Part shown: positions 9,030 to 18,454 of the stretch, piece after piece
How positions within the stretch are numbered: the stretch's first letter is position 1
Layout of the letters: each line of letters starts with the position of its first letter
Source: CAVVUC01 sp963751395
GTDB lineage: Bacteria > Verrucomicrobiota > Verrucomicrobiia > Chthoniobacterales > Chthoniobacteraceae
Length of the DNA stretch: 64,000 nt
Direction: 5' to 3'
Assembly: GCA_963751395.1 (NCBI GenBank)
Contig: CAVVUC010000002.1
Coordinates: forward strand, 868,001 to 932,000
The notes under the pieces: generated by a model
Told to the model about the DNA's origin: nothing
The model's database searches: none
The model's input: only the letters and a program-made list of their open reading frames with translations
Position numbers and translations under genes: made by a program

Positions 9030-9090
9030 GAAGCGCCGTTCTATCGCACAATTCTCAATGGACGGAAAGCTGCTTCTCGAATCGAGCCAC

Positions 9091-9795
9091 CTACTGGTTC
9101 GCGTAAAGAATCCGCCCGCACTGCTCGCAACCGACGATCTCTTTCTGACCTTTCACGCGCACGGCCGTTTGGGTTGTGATCTTCATGTGGCAGCCCATGC
9201 AAACCTCGTGTTCGAGCGGCACGACAGCGGCATCGCCTTTGCTGGTGAAAAGGCGGTCGTAGCGGCTCAGGAGATCCTCGTCGATTTCGGCGGCCAGCTT
9301 CGCGCGCCCGGCGTCGAGGTCCTTCAAAGACGACTGGATCGTGACGAGCTTTGCATCGAGGTCGGCAAGTTGCTCGCTGGTCATTCCCTTCGAGTTGGAG
9401 AAATCCTTTTCCGCATTGGCGACCTCCACCTTCGCCTTTTCGGAGGCCTCCATGAAATCGAGTTCGCGATCCTCGATCGTCTGGATGTCGCGCTGGCAGA
9501 GTTCGATCTGGTGGTTGAATGCAGCGTACTCCTCGTTCTTCCGGGTCTGCATTTTCTGCGTTTCGTACTTGGCGATCTGGTCCCGCTTGGATTGGGCTTC
9601 AAGCTTGAGCTTGTTGATCTCGATCTCGATCTCCCTGGCCTTTTGTTTCGCCTTGTCGAGCGCGGTGCTGGTCGAAGCGAATCGGGTTTCGATCTCTTTG
9701 CGTTCGAGCGGCACAAGTTTCAATTCCTGATTCAGCGTGCGAATTTTGCGGTCGCGATCTTGGAGGACGAGGAGTTTTTCGATTTCTGGCAGCAT
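9091..9795 (-). CDS. Coiled-coil C4-type zinc-ribbon protein
   Basis: A 234-residue protein made of a long N-terminal helical hairpin (about residues 5-175, rich in Lys/Glu/Gln heptads) and a C-terminal zinc ribbon with cysteine pairs CMGC and CEQC about 24 residues apart. This layout matches the widespread bacterial zf-RING_7 family of uncertain, probably nucleic-acid-linked function. I chose the ATG at 9795 (MLPEIEKLLVLQDRD), which matches the family start; an upstream ATG at 9852 adds 19 residues with no similarity. Confidence 0.88.
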   Translation of the reverse strand: MLPEIEKLLVLQDRDRKIRTLNQELKLVPLERKEIETRFASTSTALDKAKQKAREIEIEINKLKLEAQSKRDQIAKYETQKMQTRKNEEYAAFNHQIELCQRDIQTIEDRELDFMEASEKAKVEVANAEKDFSNSKGMTSEQLADLDAKLVTIQSSLKDLDAGRAKLAAEIDEDLLSRYDRLFTSKGDAAVVPLEHEVCMGCHMKITTQTAVRVKGQKEIVGCEQCGRILYANQ

Positions 9796-9927
9796 TGGCT
9801 TGGAGAAAATATGAAGCCTCTTTGCACAATGGCGAGTCTGTTTTGCGAGCACCGCCCGAAGTTGGATTGAAAATCGGTGGGAGAGTGTGAGTCGAAGTCG
9901 AGAGCCGGTTTGATCCTAAACGCGAGA

Positions 9928-11028
9928 TCAGTAAATCTCCACAGGGGAGCGCTTGCCGTCGTCCGGGCTGCGCTGTGCGGCGGCTTCCGGGCCGAGCGTG
10001 GCAACGCGCAAATCCCAGACCTCGGCGTCGCGGCGGTGGAACTCCGCTTCCGAAAACGAATCGGGCGGCGTGAGCTTTTCCTTGAACCGCGCCACATTCT
10101 CCAGGGCGCGGTCGAGATGTTTGTGCGGCAGTTTTTCCAAATATCCCGCGGCCTCGGCGACGCTCGCGACACGGTGGCAGATCATCGCGAGATCGTTTCC
10201 GGCGGTGATCGCGAGCCGGATGGTTTCTTCGAGGCCGTAGTGATTGAGAATCGCGCCCATGTCGAGATCGTCGGTCATGATCAGCCCGCTGAAGCCGAAT
10301 TCGCCTCGCAGAATTTTCGACACAACCTCGCCCGAGAGCGAACTCGGTGTGCCGCTGGCGTCGAGGTGCGGATAAAACGCGTGGCCGATCATCATGCTGT
10401 CCACGCTGCTGGCGAAATGCCTGAACACGGCCAGTTCATGTGCGTCGAGTTCGGCGCGCGTGAGGTCGATGGTTGGCAACTCGTGATGGGCATCGATCGC
10501 CGCCCGCGAGTATCCGGGAAAATGCTTGCCGCAACTCGCGATGCCCTCGGCGCGCAGACCGTCGTTGAATGCGGTCGCATTCCGGATCACCTGCGCGACA
10601 TCCTTTCCGTAGCAACGTCCGCGCAGCGAATTGTCCGCGTCGTCGTCGAATGAAATGTCGAGCACGGGGCAGAGATCGAGGTTGAAGCCGAAGATACGCA
10701 GCAGCCTGCCCGTGATGCCCCCGTGGCGATGGATCAGCTCCACGTCGTCCCTGTCGCGAAGCTGCTGCGCGTTCGGCGGCTCGTTGCCAATGAGTTTCAG
10801 CCGCGAGACGCGCCCGCCCTCCTGGTCGATCGTGACAATTGGCTCGACCTGGCTCAGGTCGCGCAGGTCGTCGATGAGCTTGCGAAGTTGCGAGGGCGTC
10901 TGAATGTTTCTTCCGAAAAGGATGAACCCACCCGGCTGGATCTTGCGGAAGACGCGCGCCGTTTCCACGTCGAGTTCCGGGCCGGGTACACCGGTGAGCA
11001 GAAGCTGGCCGAGTTTGGTGGTTTTCAT
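9928..11028 (-). CDS. nagZ: Beta-N-acetylhexosaminidase, glycoside hydrolase family 3 (NagZ-like)
   Basis: Predicted to remove N-acetylglucosamine from anhydromuropeptides in peptidoglycan recycling. The 366-residue protein has the GH3 TIM barrel with PIVTIDQEGGRVSRL, the KHFPGYSRAAIDAHHELP loop that carries the His of the catalytic dyad, and the nucleophile motif GLIMTDDLDMGAI. The loop deviates slightly from the usual KHFPGHG pattern. No signal peptide is seen, consistent with cytoplasmic NagZ. It is divergent from the cbiX gene, with 109 bases between them. Confidence 0.92.
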   Translation of the reverse strand: MKTTKLGQLLLTGVPGPELDVETARVFRKIQPGGFILFGRNIQTPSQLRKLIDDLRDLSQVEPIVTIDQEGGRVSRLKLIGNEPPNAQQLRDRDDVELIHRHGGITGRLLRIFGFNLDLCPVLDISFDDDADNSLRGRCYGKDVAQVIRNATAFNDGLRAEGIASCGKHFPGYSRAAIDAHHELPTIDLTRAELDAHELAVFRHFASSVDSMMIGHAFYPHLDASGTPSSLSGEVVSKILRGEFGFSGLIMTDDLDMGAILNHYGLEETIRLAITAGNDLAMICHRVASVAEAAGYLEKLPHKHLDRALENVARFKEKLTPPDSFSEAEFHRRDAEVWDLRVATLGPEAAAQRSPDDGKRSPVEIY

Positions 11029-11137
11029 TGCGCGCGAAGCCTATGCGCGAAGGCGCGGGATGAAAAAGAAAAACTCCGCTCCCCGGTGGGTTGAAACCTT
11101 TCGACTTCGCGTTTCGTATTCGTAGATTCCCGTTCGC

Positions 11138-12040
11138 ATGACTTCCAAACCGCATAGCGCCCTGATCATCGTCGCGCATGGCTCGACGGTGAATCCCGAT
11201 TCTAGCGTGCCCACTTTCGCGCATGCCGATGAGATCAAGCGTCGCGGCGTGTTCGGTGAAGTCGTGTGCGCGTTTTGGAAAGAGGAGCCAAGCCTGAGAC
11301 AGGTGCTGCACATGATTGAGAGCGACGACGTGTATGTTGTTCCGAATTTCATCAGCGAGGGCTATTTCACGCAGCGGGTGATTCCGCGCGAACTCGAGTT
11401 GAGCGGCACGGTGACTTTGCGCGGAGGACGGACGATCAAGTATTGCGAACCGGTGGGGAATCACGAGCGAATGACGGAGGTGTTGTTACATCGCGCAGCG
11501 GAGGTCGCGCCCGGCGTGCCGCCGGATCGCACAAGTCTCGTCATCGTAGGACACGGCACAGATCTGAATGACAACTCTGCGCTCGCGGTGAAGCGTCAGG
11601 TGCAGAAGATCACCGAACTCGGCTGTTACGCGGAGGTTGTCGCGGCTTACATGGAGGAACCGCCGCTCGTCTCGGATTGGGCAAAGCTGACGAAACAGCC
11701 GTTTGTGATCGCGGTGCCATTTTTCATCTCGGACGGGCTGCACAGTTATCAGGACATCCCGATCTTGATGGGGATCGAGTCGGAACCGGGCGAGGCTGCG
11801 AGCAGGCGCGAGGTCTTCCGGCACAATCCGTATCCCATCGCCGGGCGGGAACTTTACTACGCCAGCGCGATCGGCACGGAGCCGTTGTTTGCGGATGTGA
11901 TTGTGGACCAGGTCGAGGCGTTTGACGAAAAGCATGGTTGCGGCTCACAGAAAGAAGGAAGCGTCATCCTGAGCGAAGCGAAGGATCTCCCAAACAATGC
12001 CCGGCATGGTTCGCTGGACTCTTCGCTTTGTTCAGAATGA
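11138..12040 (+). CDS. CbiX/SirB-type sirohydrochlorin chelatase
   Basis: Predicted cobalto- or ferrochelatase acting on sirohydrochlorin. The 300-residue protein has two CbiX half-domains, each with a conserved His: ALIIVAHGSTVNPDSS near residue 7 and LVIVGHGTDLNDNSALAVKR near residue 130. The C-terminus from about residue 276 (SVILSEAKDL and onward) is encoded by an inserted palindromic repeat and is not part of the enzyme fold. It is followed 17 bases later by a DR2241-like gene; in Deinococcus the two regions are parts of one protein. Chelated metal is undetermined. Confidence 0.85.
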   Translation: MTSKPHSALIIVAHGSTVNPDSSVPTFAHADEIKRRGVFGEVVCAFWKEEPSLRQVLHMIESDDVYVVPNFISEGYFTQRVIPRELELSGTVTLRGGRTIKYCEPVGNHERMTEVLLHRAAEVAPGVPPDRTSLVIVGHGTDLNDNSALAVKRQVQKITELGCYAEVVAAYMEEPPLVSDWAKLTKQPFVIAVPFFISDGLHSYQDIPILMGIESEPGEAASRREVFRHNPYPIAGRELYYASAIGTEPLFADVIVDQVEAFDEKHGCGSQKEGSVILSEAKDLPNNARHGSLDSSLCSE

Positions 12041-12041
12041 C
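11963..12041. repeat. Inverted-repeat element at the 3' end of the chelatase gene
   Basis: Arms at 11963-11988 and 12016-12041 are imperfect reverse complements. The left arm contains CCTGAGCGAAGCGAAGGATC, a sequence that recurs widely in environmental bacterial genomes. The element supplies the last 24 or so codons and the stop codon of the chelatase gene, ending one base past the stop. Confidence 0.75.
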
Positions 12042-12057
12042 TCGCCAGGAGTGCGGA

Positions 12058-12687
12058 ATGAAAATTCTCGAAGCTCTCGAATCATGGCTGGCGGATGGAT
12101 TCCATCGTATGGGCGAGGTGCTGATCTGCGGCTTCGAATTGCGACATCACGCGGACGATGGGCGAGGGGATTTGGAGACGTTACGCAAGCCGGAAGATGC
12201 GCGCGAAATCGCGAAATATGACGACGCGGGGAATTATCGGCCTCTGAAGAGCGCGCCGAATCTGCGGCACGGCTGGAGCTTGTCGTTGAAAGACCTTTCC
12301 GAAGTCCGGGAGGCGCTGGATTTCCTTTACCCGGCGATGCTCGGCATCTGGCTTGCTCAAATGGAGCGACGGCTGACTCCTGTAGATTTTCGAGAGACGG
12401 CAAACCGGCAGTCGGGAATGTATGCGGCGGTCAAAACGATCGCCAACGACGAGGCAGACGGCTTGATCGGGAACTTCTGTGCCTCGGACGGGAAGTGTTT
12501 GAAAACCATTCTGTGGCGCATTGATTCCGCCCGCCCGATCACGAGCCTGCCGGCGACGAAGTTCGATGCGGCCATCGATCAGCTTGGTCTGGGCGAAAAG
12601 GCGCTGCCGCTGCCCTGTGCGGAGGCTTGCAATTTACTCGTAGCGGCGGCTCGAAATCTTGTTAAAAAGACCGCCAGAACCGCATGA
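12058..12687 (+). CDS. DR2241-like four-cysteine protein, partner of CbiX
   Basis: A 209-residue protein resembling the part of Deinococcus DR2241 that follows CbiX and is described as stabilising and 4Fe-4S binding. The C-terminal half has four cysteines in two pairs, GNFCASDGKC and LPCAEAC, suitable for a cluster. The N-terminal half is acidic (FELRHHADDGRGDLETLRKP). It starts at an ATG 17 bases after the chelatase stop; in-frame upstream codons belong to the palindromic repeat. It ends in an ATGA overlap with the next gene. A redox or structural role in metal insertion is inferred. Confidence 0.7.
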   Translation: MKILEALESWLADGFHRMGEVLICGFELRHHADDGRGDLETLRKPEDAREIAKYDDAGNYRPLKSAPNLRHGWSLSLKDLSEVREALDFLYPAMLGIWLAQMERRLTPVDFRETANRQSGMYAAVKTIANDEADGLIGNFCASDGKCLKTILWRIDSARPITSLPATKFDAAIDQLGLGEKALPLPCAEACNLLVAAARNLVKKTARTA

Positions 12688-13895
12688 TTTTACGATCACG
12701 CACAGTCGTCACAATGGATGGGCCGCCGATCGAAAACGGCGCGGTGGCCGTTCGCGGCAACCTCATCCAGGCTGTCGGCAAATTTGAAGAAGTCTCGCGC
12801 TTGTATCCCGGCACACCGGTCGATCTGGGCGAGCAGGTTCTGCTGCCCGGGCTCATCAACGCGCACTGCCATCTCGATTACACGATCATGCGCAACTGCA
12901 TCGGGCCGCAGAATGGCTTCACGGAATGGATCATGCGCATCAATGCGATGAAGCGCAGCCTCGACGAGGAGGATTACCTCAATTCCATCGCATCCGGTTT
13001 TGACGAGTTGAAGAAATGGGGCACGACGAGCGTGTTGAACATGGAGGCGTTTCCGGAACTCATGCTGAAGATGCCCCCGCCGCCGATTCGCACCTGGTGG
13101 TTCTACGAGATGATCGACGTAAGGCAGCGCATCGCCACCGAAGAGCTCGTCGCCGGCTCGTTTTTCTTTTTCAAGCAACGGCCGGACTGGCTCGGCGGCT
13201 TCGGCCTGAATCCGCACGCGCCCTACACGGCCTCACACGCGCTTTACCAACTCGCCAGCGACTGCGCGCGGATCGCGGGCATGCCGCTCACCACGCACCT
13301 CGCGGAGTCGCGGGAGGAGGATCAAATGTTTCGCCACGCCGCCGGGCCGCTCTATGAGTTGATGGCTTCGCTCGGGCGCGACATGAGCGACTGCGGCCAC
13401 GGCTCGGCGCTCGCGCATTTTCTTCGGAACGGCCTCATGGGCGAGGACTGGATTGTCGCGCACTTGAATGAGCTCGATGAAGAGGATTTCCGGTTGCTGG
13501 AGTCCACGAGGCTGCACGTCGTTCATTGTCCGCGCAGTCATCGCTATTTCCGGCACCGGCGTTTCCAGTTTGGCCGGCTCCGGCAGGCCGGCGTGAACAC
13601 CTGCCTCGGCACCGACAGCCTCGCGAGCAATGAGTCGTTGAATCTCTTCTCCGAAATGCGCTCGGCGCAAAAGTCGGAGCCTGGGCTGCGCCCGGAGGAA
13701 CTGCTGGCAATGGTGACCGTGAATGCGGCGCTCGCTTTGAAGAGGGAGAACTCGCTCGGTCGAATCGCGCCGGGGGCTTGGGCGGATTTGATCGCGCTGC
13801 CTTGCACCGATGGTCTCCGGACGGTTTACGATGCCATCGTTCACCATCGGGAACCGATCGCCTGGATGATGGTCGATGGCTCCATGTGTCCATGA
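12684..13895 (+). CDS. Amidohydrolase (ATZ/TRZ deaminase-like; possible aminodeoxyfutalosine deaminase)
   Basis: A 403-residue metal-dependent hydrolase of the cytosine/SAH deaminase-like group. Metal-site motifs are in order: NAHCHLDYT near residue 60, HLAES near 205, HLNELDEED near 260 and GTDSLASNESL near 312. Closest by pattern are chlorohydrolase/SAH deaminase and aminodeoxyfutalosine deaminase (MqnX) proteins; I cannot separate these by eye. It overlaps both neighbours by four bases (ATGA at each end), so it is co-translated with the DR2241-like gene and the carboxypeptidase gene. Cytoplasmic; no signal peptide. Confidence 0.85.
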   Translation: MILRSRTVVTMDGPPIENGAVAVRGNLIQAVGKFEEVSRLYPGTPVDLGEQVLLPGLINAHCHLDYTIMRNCIGPQNGFTEWIMRINAMKRSLDEEDYLNSIASGFDELKKWGTTSVLNMEAFPELMLKMPPPPIRTWWFYEMIDVRQRIATEELVAGSFFFFKQRPDWLGGFGLNPHAPYTASHALYQLASDCARIAGMPLTTHLAESREEDQMFRHAAGPLYELMASLGRDMSDCGHGSALAHFLRNGLMGEDWIVAHLNELDEEDFRLLESTRLHVVHCPRSHRYFRHRRFQFGRLRQAGVNTCLGTDSLASNESLNLFSEMRSAQKSEPGLRPEELLAMVTVNAALALKRENSLGRIAPGAWADLIALPCTDGLRTVYDAIVHHREPIAWMMVDGSMCP

Positions 13896-14776
13896 AAAAC
13901 TGGGTGCTCGTTCTGCTCTGCGCGTTTCTATTCCCGACGGGTGCGGACGCGAAACCGCGAAAGAAAAAAGCGCCGGCGCCGAAGCCGGGGCCTGCGTCAA
14001 CGCCAGCGGCCACACCTGTTGTTCTCGCGCCGGGCGAACTGCCGCTCGCGGCAACGGGCGCGATCGTGATCGACGGGTTCACAGGACAGACGCTTTACGA
14101 GAAGAACGCCGGGCAGGTGCATTATCCGGCCAGCACGACGAAGATTCTGACGGCGCTCTTGATCATCGAAACGGGCGATCTCGACAAGGTCGTGACGATC
14201 GAGGAAGAGGACGCGAAAACGGAAGCGAGCGAATTGTTGAAGGCGGGCGATCAACTCACGCGGCGCGAATTGCTTTACGCGCTGATGCTCAGGAGCGCGA
14301 ACGACGCGGCGCAGGCGCTGGCGCGCGACAACGCGGGAAGCGTCGGGGCGTTTGCCGACAAGATGACGCGGCGCGCTCGTGAACTCGGCGCGACTTCGAC
14401 TTGTTTTACAAACCCGCACGGTCTGCCGCATCCGCAGCATTATACGACGCCGCAAGACCTCGCGCTGATCGCCCGCGCGGCGATGGAGCAGCCGGCTTTT
14501 CGGCGCATTGTATCGACGCAATTGCATCCGTGGCCGATCCCGGGAACGGTGGCCGAGCTAAAGAATCACAACCGTTTGCTGTGGAATTTTCCGGGATGCA
14601 CCGGTCTGAAAACCGGTTACACAGTTGCCGCGCAGCAAGTGCTCGTAAGTTCGGCGCTCTGGGGCTGGCGGGAGGTCATCGCGGTCGTGATGCATTCGAA
14701 CAAGCCGGGGATTTGGGAGGACAGCAAGCTGCTGCTGACCTACGGCTTCGAGCATCTGCCGGCATTGGAACAGTGA
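13892..14776 (+). CDS. D-alanyl-D-alanine carboxypeptidase (PBP5/DacA family)
   Basis: Penicillin-binding protein that trims the terminal D-Ala of peptidoglycan pentapeptides. The 294-residue protein starts with a signal peptide (MKNWVLVLLCAFLFPTGADA) and a Lys/Pro/Ala-rich linker, then the S11 catalytic motifs: STTK, SAN and KTG. The usual C-terminal amphipathic anchor of DacA is short or absent, so it may be periplasmic rather than membrane-bound. The start ATG at 13892 overlaps the upstream stop. The following 97 bases to 14873 hold nothing recognisable and separate it from the convergent kinase gene. Confidence 0.92.
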   Translation: MKNWVLVLLCAFLFPTGADAKPRKKKAPAPKPGPASTPAATPVVLAPGELPLAATGAIVIDGFTGQTLYEKNAGQVHYPASTTKILTALLIIETGDLDKVVTIEEEDAKTEASELLKAGDQLTRRELLYALMLRSANDAAQALARDNAGSVGAFADKMTRRARELGATSTCFTNPHGLPHPQHYTTPQDLALIARAAMEQPAFRRIVSTQLHPWPIPGTVAELKNHNRLLWNFPGCTGLKTGYTVAAQQVLVSSALWGWREVIAVVMHSNKPGIWEDSKLLLTYGFEHLPALEQ

Positions 14777-14873
14777 GGTCAACGCAGCCGGATCGGGGCG
14801 CCCTCCAGGCGAGCCCCATCGCTATTGAACGCAGCGATCCCGCCGGAGGCGCGAATTCCTGCGGGAAATGGTT

Positions 14874-17800
14874 CTACGCAACCTGAGCCTGCGCGAAATC
14901 CTGAAAGACCGCTTTCTCGGTTTTTGAGTTGACCACCTCGTGGACAAGGGCGCCCAGATCGGAGAGTTCGTACGGCTTCGAAATGCAGGCGCAGAAGCCG
15001 TAGTCCTTGTAACGGCTCATGATCGGATCGTTGGCGTAGCCGCTCGACACGATGGCTTTGATGTTGGGGTTTATTTCGAGAAGACGCTTGATGGTATCCT
15101 GGCCGCCCATGCCTCCGGGGATCGTGAGATCGGAAATGAGCGCGTCGAAAGGCTGCCCCGCTTCCATGGCTTCCTGGTAAAGCTTGATGGCGGAAAGCCC
15201 CTCCAACGCGGTTGAGACCTGGTAGCCCAGCGGCGTGAGGGCGTGTGTGACGAGCATGCAGATGACCTCTTCGTCGTCCAGCACGAGGATTTTCCCCTTG
15301 CCCTTCTTGATCACTTGCGTCGTGGGGCGCACAAATGCCACTTCCTTTTCGGAGGCCGGCAGATAAATCGTGAATTGCGCGCCTGCTCCGGGTTTGGATT
15401 CGACGGAGATGAGCCCGTCGTGGTTTTTGACGATGGAGTAGGAAGTCGCGAGGCCGAGCCCGCTGCCTTTGGGCTTGGTTGTGAAATACGGATCGAAGAT
15501 TTTCTTGAGATACTCATCCGGAATTCCGATGCCTTCATCCTGAACGGTAATTTTGACGTAATTGCCGGGGCGCAAAGGCGTCAGCGCGGCGGTCTCCGTG
15601 ACAAGCTTGTAGTTTTCGCACGACACACGCAATGTTCCGCCTGCTGGCATTGCCTGCTCGGCATTGATTGTGAGATTGCTGATGACCTGGCTGATCTGGC
15701 CTGAGTCGATTTCGACCGGCCAGAGATCGTCCGTGACACTGAATTCGCTGCGAATGCTCGAGCCGCGCAAAGAGAACGAAACCGTTTCCTCGATCAACTG
15801 GGCAACCGAGGCTGCTTTCTTGATCGGCGATCCGCCCTTGGCAAAAGTCAGGAGTTGTTGCGAAAGCTCCTGCGCTCGGAGCGAAGCTTTCTTCGCCGTG
15901 GTGAGCCTGTCGGAAAGTTCGTCGTCGGGGTCCAGTGTGATGAGCGCAAGGGAAAGGTTGCCGATGATCGCGGTGAGGAGGTTGTTAAAGTCGTGCGCAA
16001 TGCCGCCGGCGGCGACTCCGAGGGATTCCAGCTTCTCGGCCTTGCGCCGTTCTTCTTCGAGTTTTTGTTTTTCGGTGACATCCCGGAACACGATCACGAC
16101 GCCAACTTTGCGGTTGTTGCGGTCGCGGATCGGTGAGGCGCTGTTTTCGATCAACCGCTCGGTGCCTTCCCTCGAAACGATGAGAGTCTGACTTGCGGTT
16201 CCGACAACAGCGCCAGTTTCGATGATTCGCTCGATGGCGTTGTTGCACGGTTTGCGGGTGCGTTCGTTTAGAATGTTGAAAACTTCGAGGAGCTTTCTGC
16301 CGACGGCCTGTTCCGCACTCCAGCCAGTGAGCCGCTCGGCGACTTTGTTGATCATCAAAACCTTGCCATCAACATCGGTGGTGATGAAGCCGTCGCCAAT
16401 CGAGCGGAGTGTGACGGCGAGGCGCTCTCTTTCGGCTCCAAGATCGTCCTCGAAGCGTTTCCTCTCGATCTCGGCGCCGGCGCGCGCTGCGAAAATCTTC
16501 AAAGTTGATTCCGCGACTTCCGCGTGTTCGAGTGGTTTGCGATGAATCACGCCCATGATGCCCACCGACTTGCCTGAATTGTCGGTCAACGGCATCGCGA
16601 CGAAGCTTTCCGCATTCAGTTCACGGAGCACTTCATCGGTCGGAAACTCCTCGCGCACGTTGTTCTTGAACAACTGAAATCCCTTCTTCAGCGTTTCCTC
16701 GCAGGCGGTGTTCGAGAGCCGGTAATTTTGTTTTGTGCGTATCTGATCTTCCTCGGCAATGACGATCGAGCAGACGCTTTCCTCGTCTTCGCGGGAGATT
16801 TTTTCCACGATGAAAGCGAAGTCGGACTGCAAAGCCTTGGACAACTGGCGCACGAGGGAGCGGACGAACTCCTTGCCGGTCGCGGAGGAGACACCGATGC
16901 CGATGTGCTTGAGGGTCTCCTCGGACCGCCTCCGTGCGCTCACGTCGCGGATCATGGCGACATAGCACTTGCTGGATTGGAGGAGCATTTCACTCAGCGA
17001 GATCTCGATGGGGAAGGGATAGAAACCCTGGCGGTGTCCCATGGCAATCATCGTGCCGCGTCCGAGCTTCGTCATGTCGTGGACAAAGAGCCGCTGTGGA
17101 ATGAGCTTGGAGATATTCTGGTTCAGGATCTCCGCAGCCGTGCTTCCAAACATTTTTTCCGCCGCTGGATTGATCGTCCGGACGAGCCCCTGGTCGTTGA
17201 TGGTAATAACTCCATCAACCGTGTTCTCGATGATCGAGCGGGTCTGTTGCTCGGCGTTTTCGATTTTTCGCAGGTGGCGGACATAGGCGACAAAGCTGTA
17301 CCAGCTCGATGCGACGAGCACGGCGATCGCCAAAAGGCAGAGAAGCCCAAATCCGAGCGTTTTCAGAATACGAACGATTTCCGAATGGGAGCGCGCCTTC
17401 TCATAAGATGCCGTTTCGGCTTTCTCAAACTGGGCTATCAAGCTGCGCGCCTCGTTCATGAGCTTTCTGCCGGAGTCGCCCGCGATGATTTGCGCGACAT
17501 CTTTGTTTGCCTGCTTCGCGGTGATCGCCGGGATTGCGATCTCCCGCTGCCAGCGCTCGATGTTCTGCGAAATTAGCGAAAGCCGTGCAAGCTGTTCCGG
17601 GTTTTGCGCGAGCAACACCGAGAGGTGTCCGTTAAACGCATACAACTCGGCCGCCACCCGCCGGTATTGATCGAGAAATGAATTTGCCCCCGTCAGCAGG
17701 TAGCCCCAACCAGCGTTCTCCAGCTCGGACGTGACCCTCTCGAGTTTCGGCGTGAACATGAGCACTTCGAAGGACTGCCCGGCGGACTGTTCGTCTTTCG

Positions 17801-18380
17801 TGCGTTCATTCAGGGCAACTTGCACCTTTTCCTGCAGCGCCCGGAGTTCCTTGGAGGCGCTGTCCAGGAGCGAGGGTTCCAGAATGGCGCTTCGAGCGTT
17901 TTCGTGGCTGGCGTTTCCGGCTGTTTCTGTGCGCCGCCGCTCAATCGTGGGAGTCGCGACGCCGGAAAACCATTTGTCCACAGTCTGGCGTATTTGCGAA
18001 ACGCTGTTGCCGTGTTGCGAGTTGCCGGCCACGAGTGAGTTCAAAGCATGCAGTCTGTTCTGAACCTGCGCTTTTCGCCGATCGAACGACTCAAGATAGT
18101 TCTCCTGCCCGGTCAGCAGGAATCCGCGATGCGCTGTTTCGAGGGTGGCAAGGTCGGAGTCGATTTTGTTGCTCTCACGCAGAACCTCGAGGGTTTGGGA
18201 GCGCAGGTTTTCGTTCTTGTGATCCCGGAAGGCGACGAACAGAAGGATCAGCGCCAGCAACGAGATCGCCAGGACTCCAACGGCTGACGAAGCAAGAAGC
18301 TTTGCGTAGAAACGATTATCGACGGCCAGCAGGTCCCGAAATTTCCTGATGAACGAAATTTTGTTTGAGAGGAGGCTCAT
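14874..18380 (-). CDS. Hybrid sensor histidine kinase with CHASE3-like, PAS, GAF and receiver domains
   Basis: A 1168-residue membrane sensor. Domain order: membrane span near residues 32-50; periplasmic CHASE3-like helical region to about 335; second span near 340-360; PAS near 375-480; GAF near 500-640; PAS near 655-775; HisKA with GGIAHDFNN (His near 796); ATPase with NLTINAEQAM, DEGIGIPDEY and GSGLGLATSY; receiver from about 1030 with ILVLDDEE and phosphoacceptor Asp in ALISDLTIPGG. A GGAGGC ribosome site precedes the ATG. No separate response regulator gene is adjacent, so output probably goes through phosphorelay to a distant partner. Confidence 0.93.
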   Translation of the reverse strand: MSLLSNKISFIRKFRDLLAVDNRFYAKLLASSAVGVLAISLLALILLFVAFRDHKNENLRSQTLEVLRESNKIDSDLATLETAHRGFLLTGQENYLESFDRRKAQVQNRLHALNSLVAGNSQHGNSVSQIRQTVDKWFSGVATPTIERRRTETAGNASHENARSAILEPSLLDSASKELRALQEKVQVALNERTKDEQSAGQSFEVLMFTPKLERVTSELENAGWGYLLTGANSFLDQYRRVAAELYAFNGHLSVLLAQNPEQLARLSLISQNIERWQREIAIPAITAKQANKDVAQIIAGDSGRKLMNEARSLIAQFEKAETASYEKARSHSEIVRILKTLGFGLLCLLAIAVLVASSWYSFVAYVRHLRKIENAEQQTRSIIENTVDGVITINDQGLVRTINPAAEKMFGSTAAEILNQNISKLIPQRLFVHDMTKLGRGTMIAMGHRQGFYPFPIEISLSEMLLQSSKCYVAMIRDVSARRRSEETLKHIGIGVSSATGKEFVRSLVRQLSKALQSDFAFIVEKISREDEESVCSIVIAEEDQIRTKQNYRLSNTACEETLKKGFQLFKNNVREEFPTDEVLRELNAESFVAMPLTDNSGKSVGIMGVIHRKPLEHAEVAESTLKIFAARAGAEIERKRFEDDLGAERERLAVTLRSIGDGFITTDVDGKVLMINKVAERLTGWSAEQAVGRKLLEVFNILNERTRKPCNNAIERIIETGAVVGTASQTLIVSREGTERLIENSASPIRDRNNRKVGVVIVFRDVTEKQKLEEERRKAEKLESLGVAAGGIAHDFNNLLTAIIGNLSLALITLDPDDELSDRLTTAKKASLRAQELSQQLLTFAKGGSPIKKAASVAQLIEETVSFSLRGSSIRSEFSVTDDLWPVEIDSGQISQVISNLTINAEQAMPAGGTLRVSCENYKLVTETAALTPLRPGNYVKITVQDEGIGIPDEYLKKIFDPYFTTKPKGSGLGLATSYSIVKNHDGLISVESKPGAGAQFTIYLPASEKEVAFVRPTTQVIKKGKGKILVLDDEEVICMLVTHALTPLGYQVSTALEGLSAIKLYQEAMEAGQPFDALISDLTIPGGMGGQDTIKRLLEINPNIKAIVSSGYANDPIMSRYKDYGFCACISKPYELSDLGALVHEVVNSKTEKAVFQDFAQAQVA

Positions 18381-18454
18381 TTCGCCTCCGTGAGAAAGCT
18401 AGAAGCATGCCCCTCTCAGTCGGGGCTTTGGACTCCCGCAGGAGCGAGACCCGG

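Noticed and set aside
14777..14873. Terminator between the carboxypeptidase and sensor-kinase genes
   Set aside because: GC-rich partial pairings exist, but there is no clean stem followed by a T-run.
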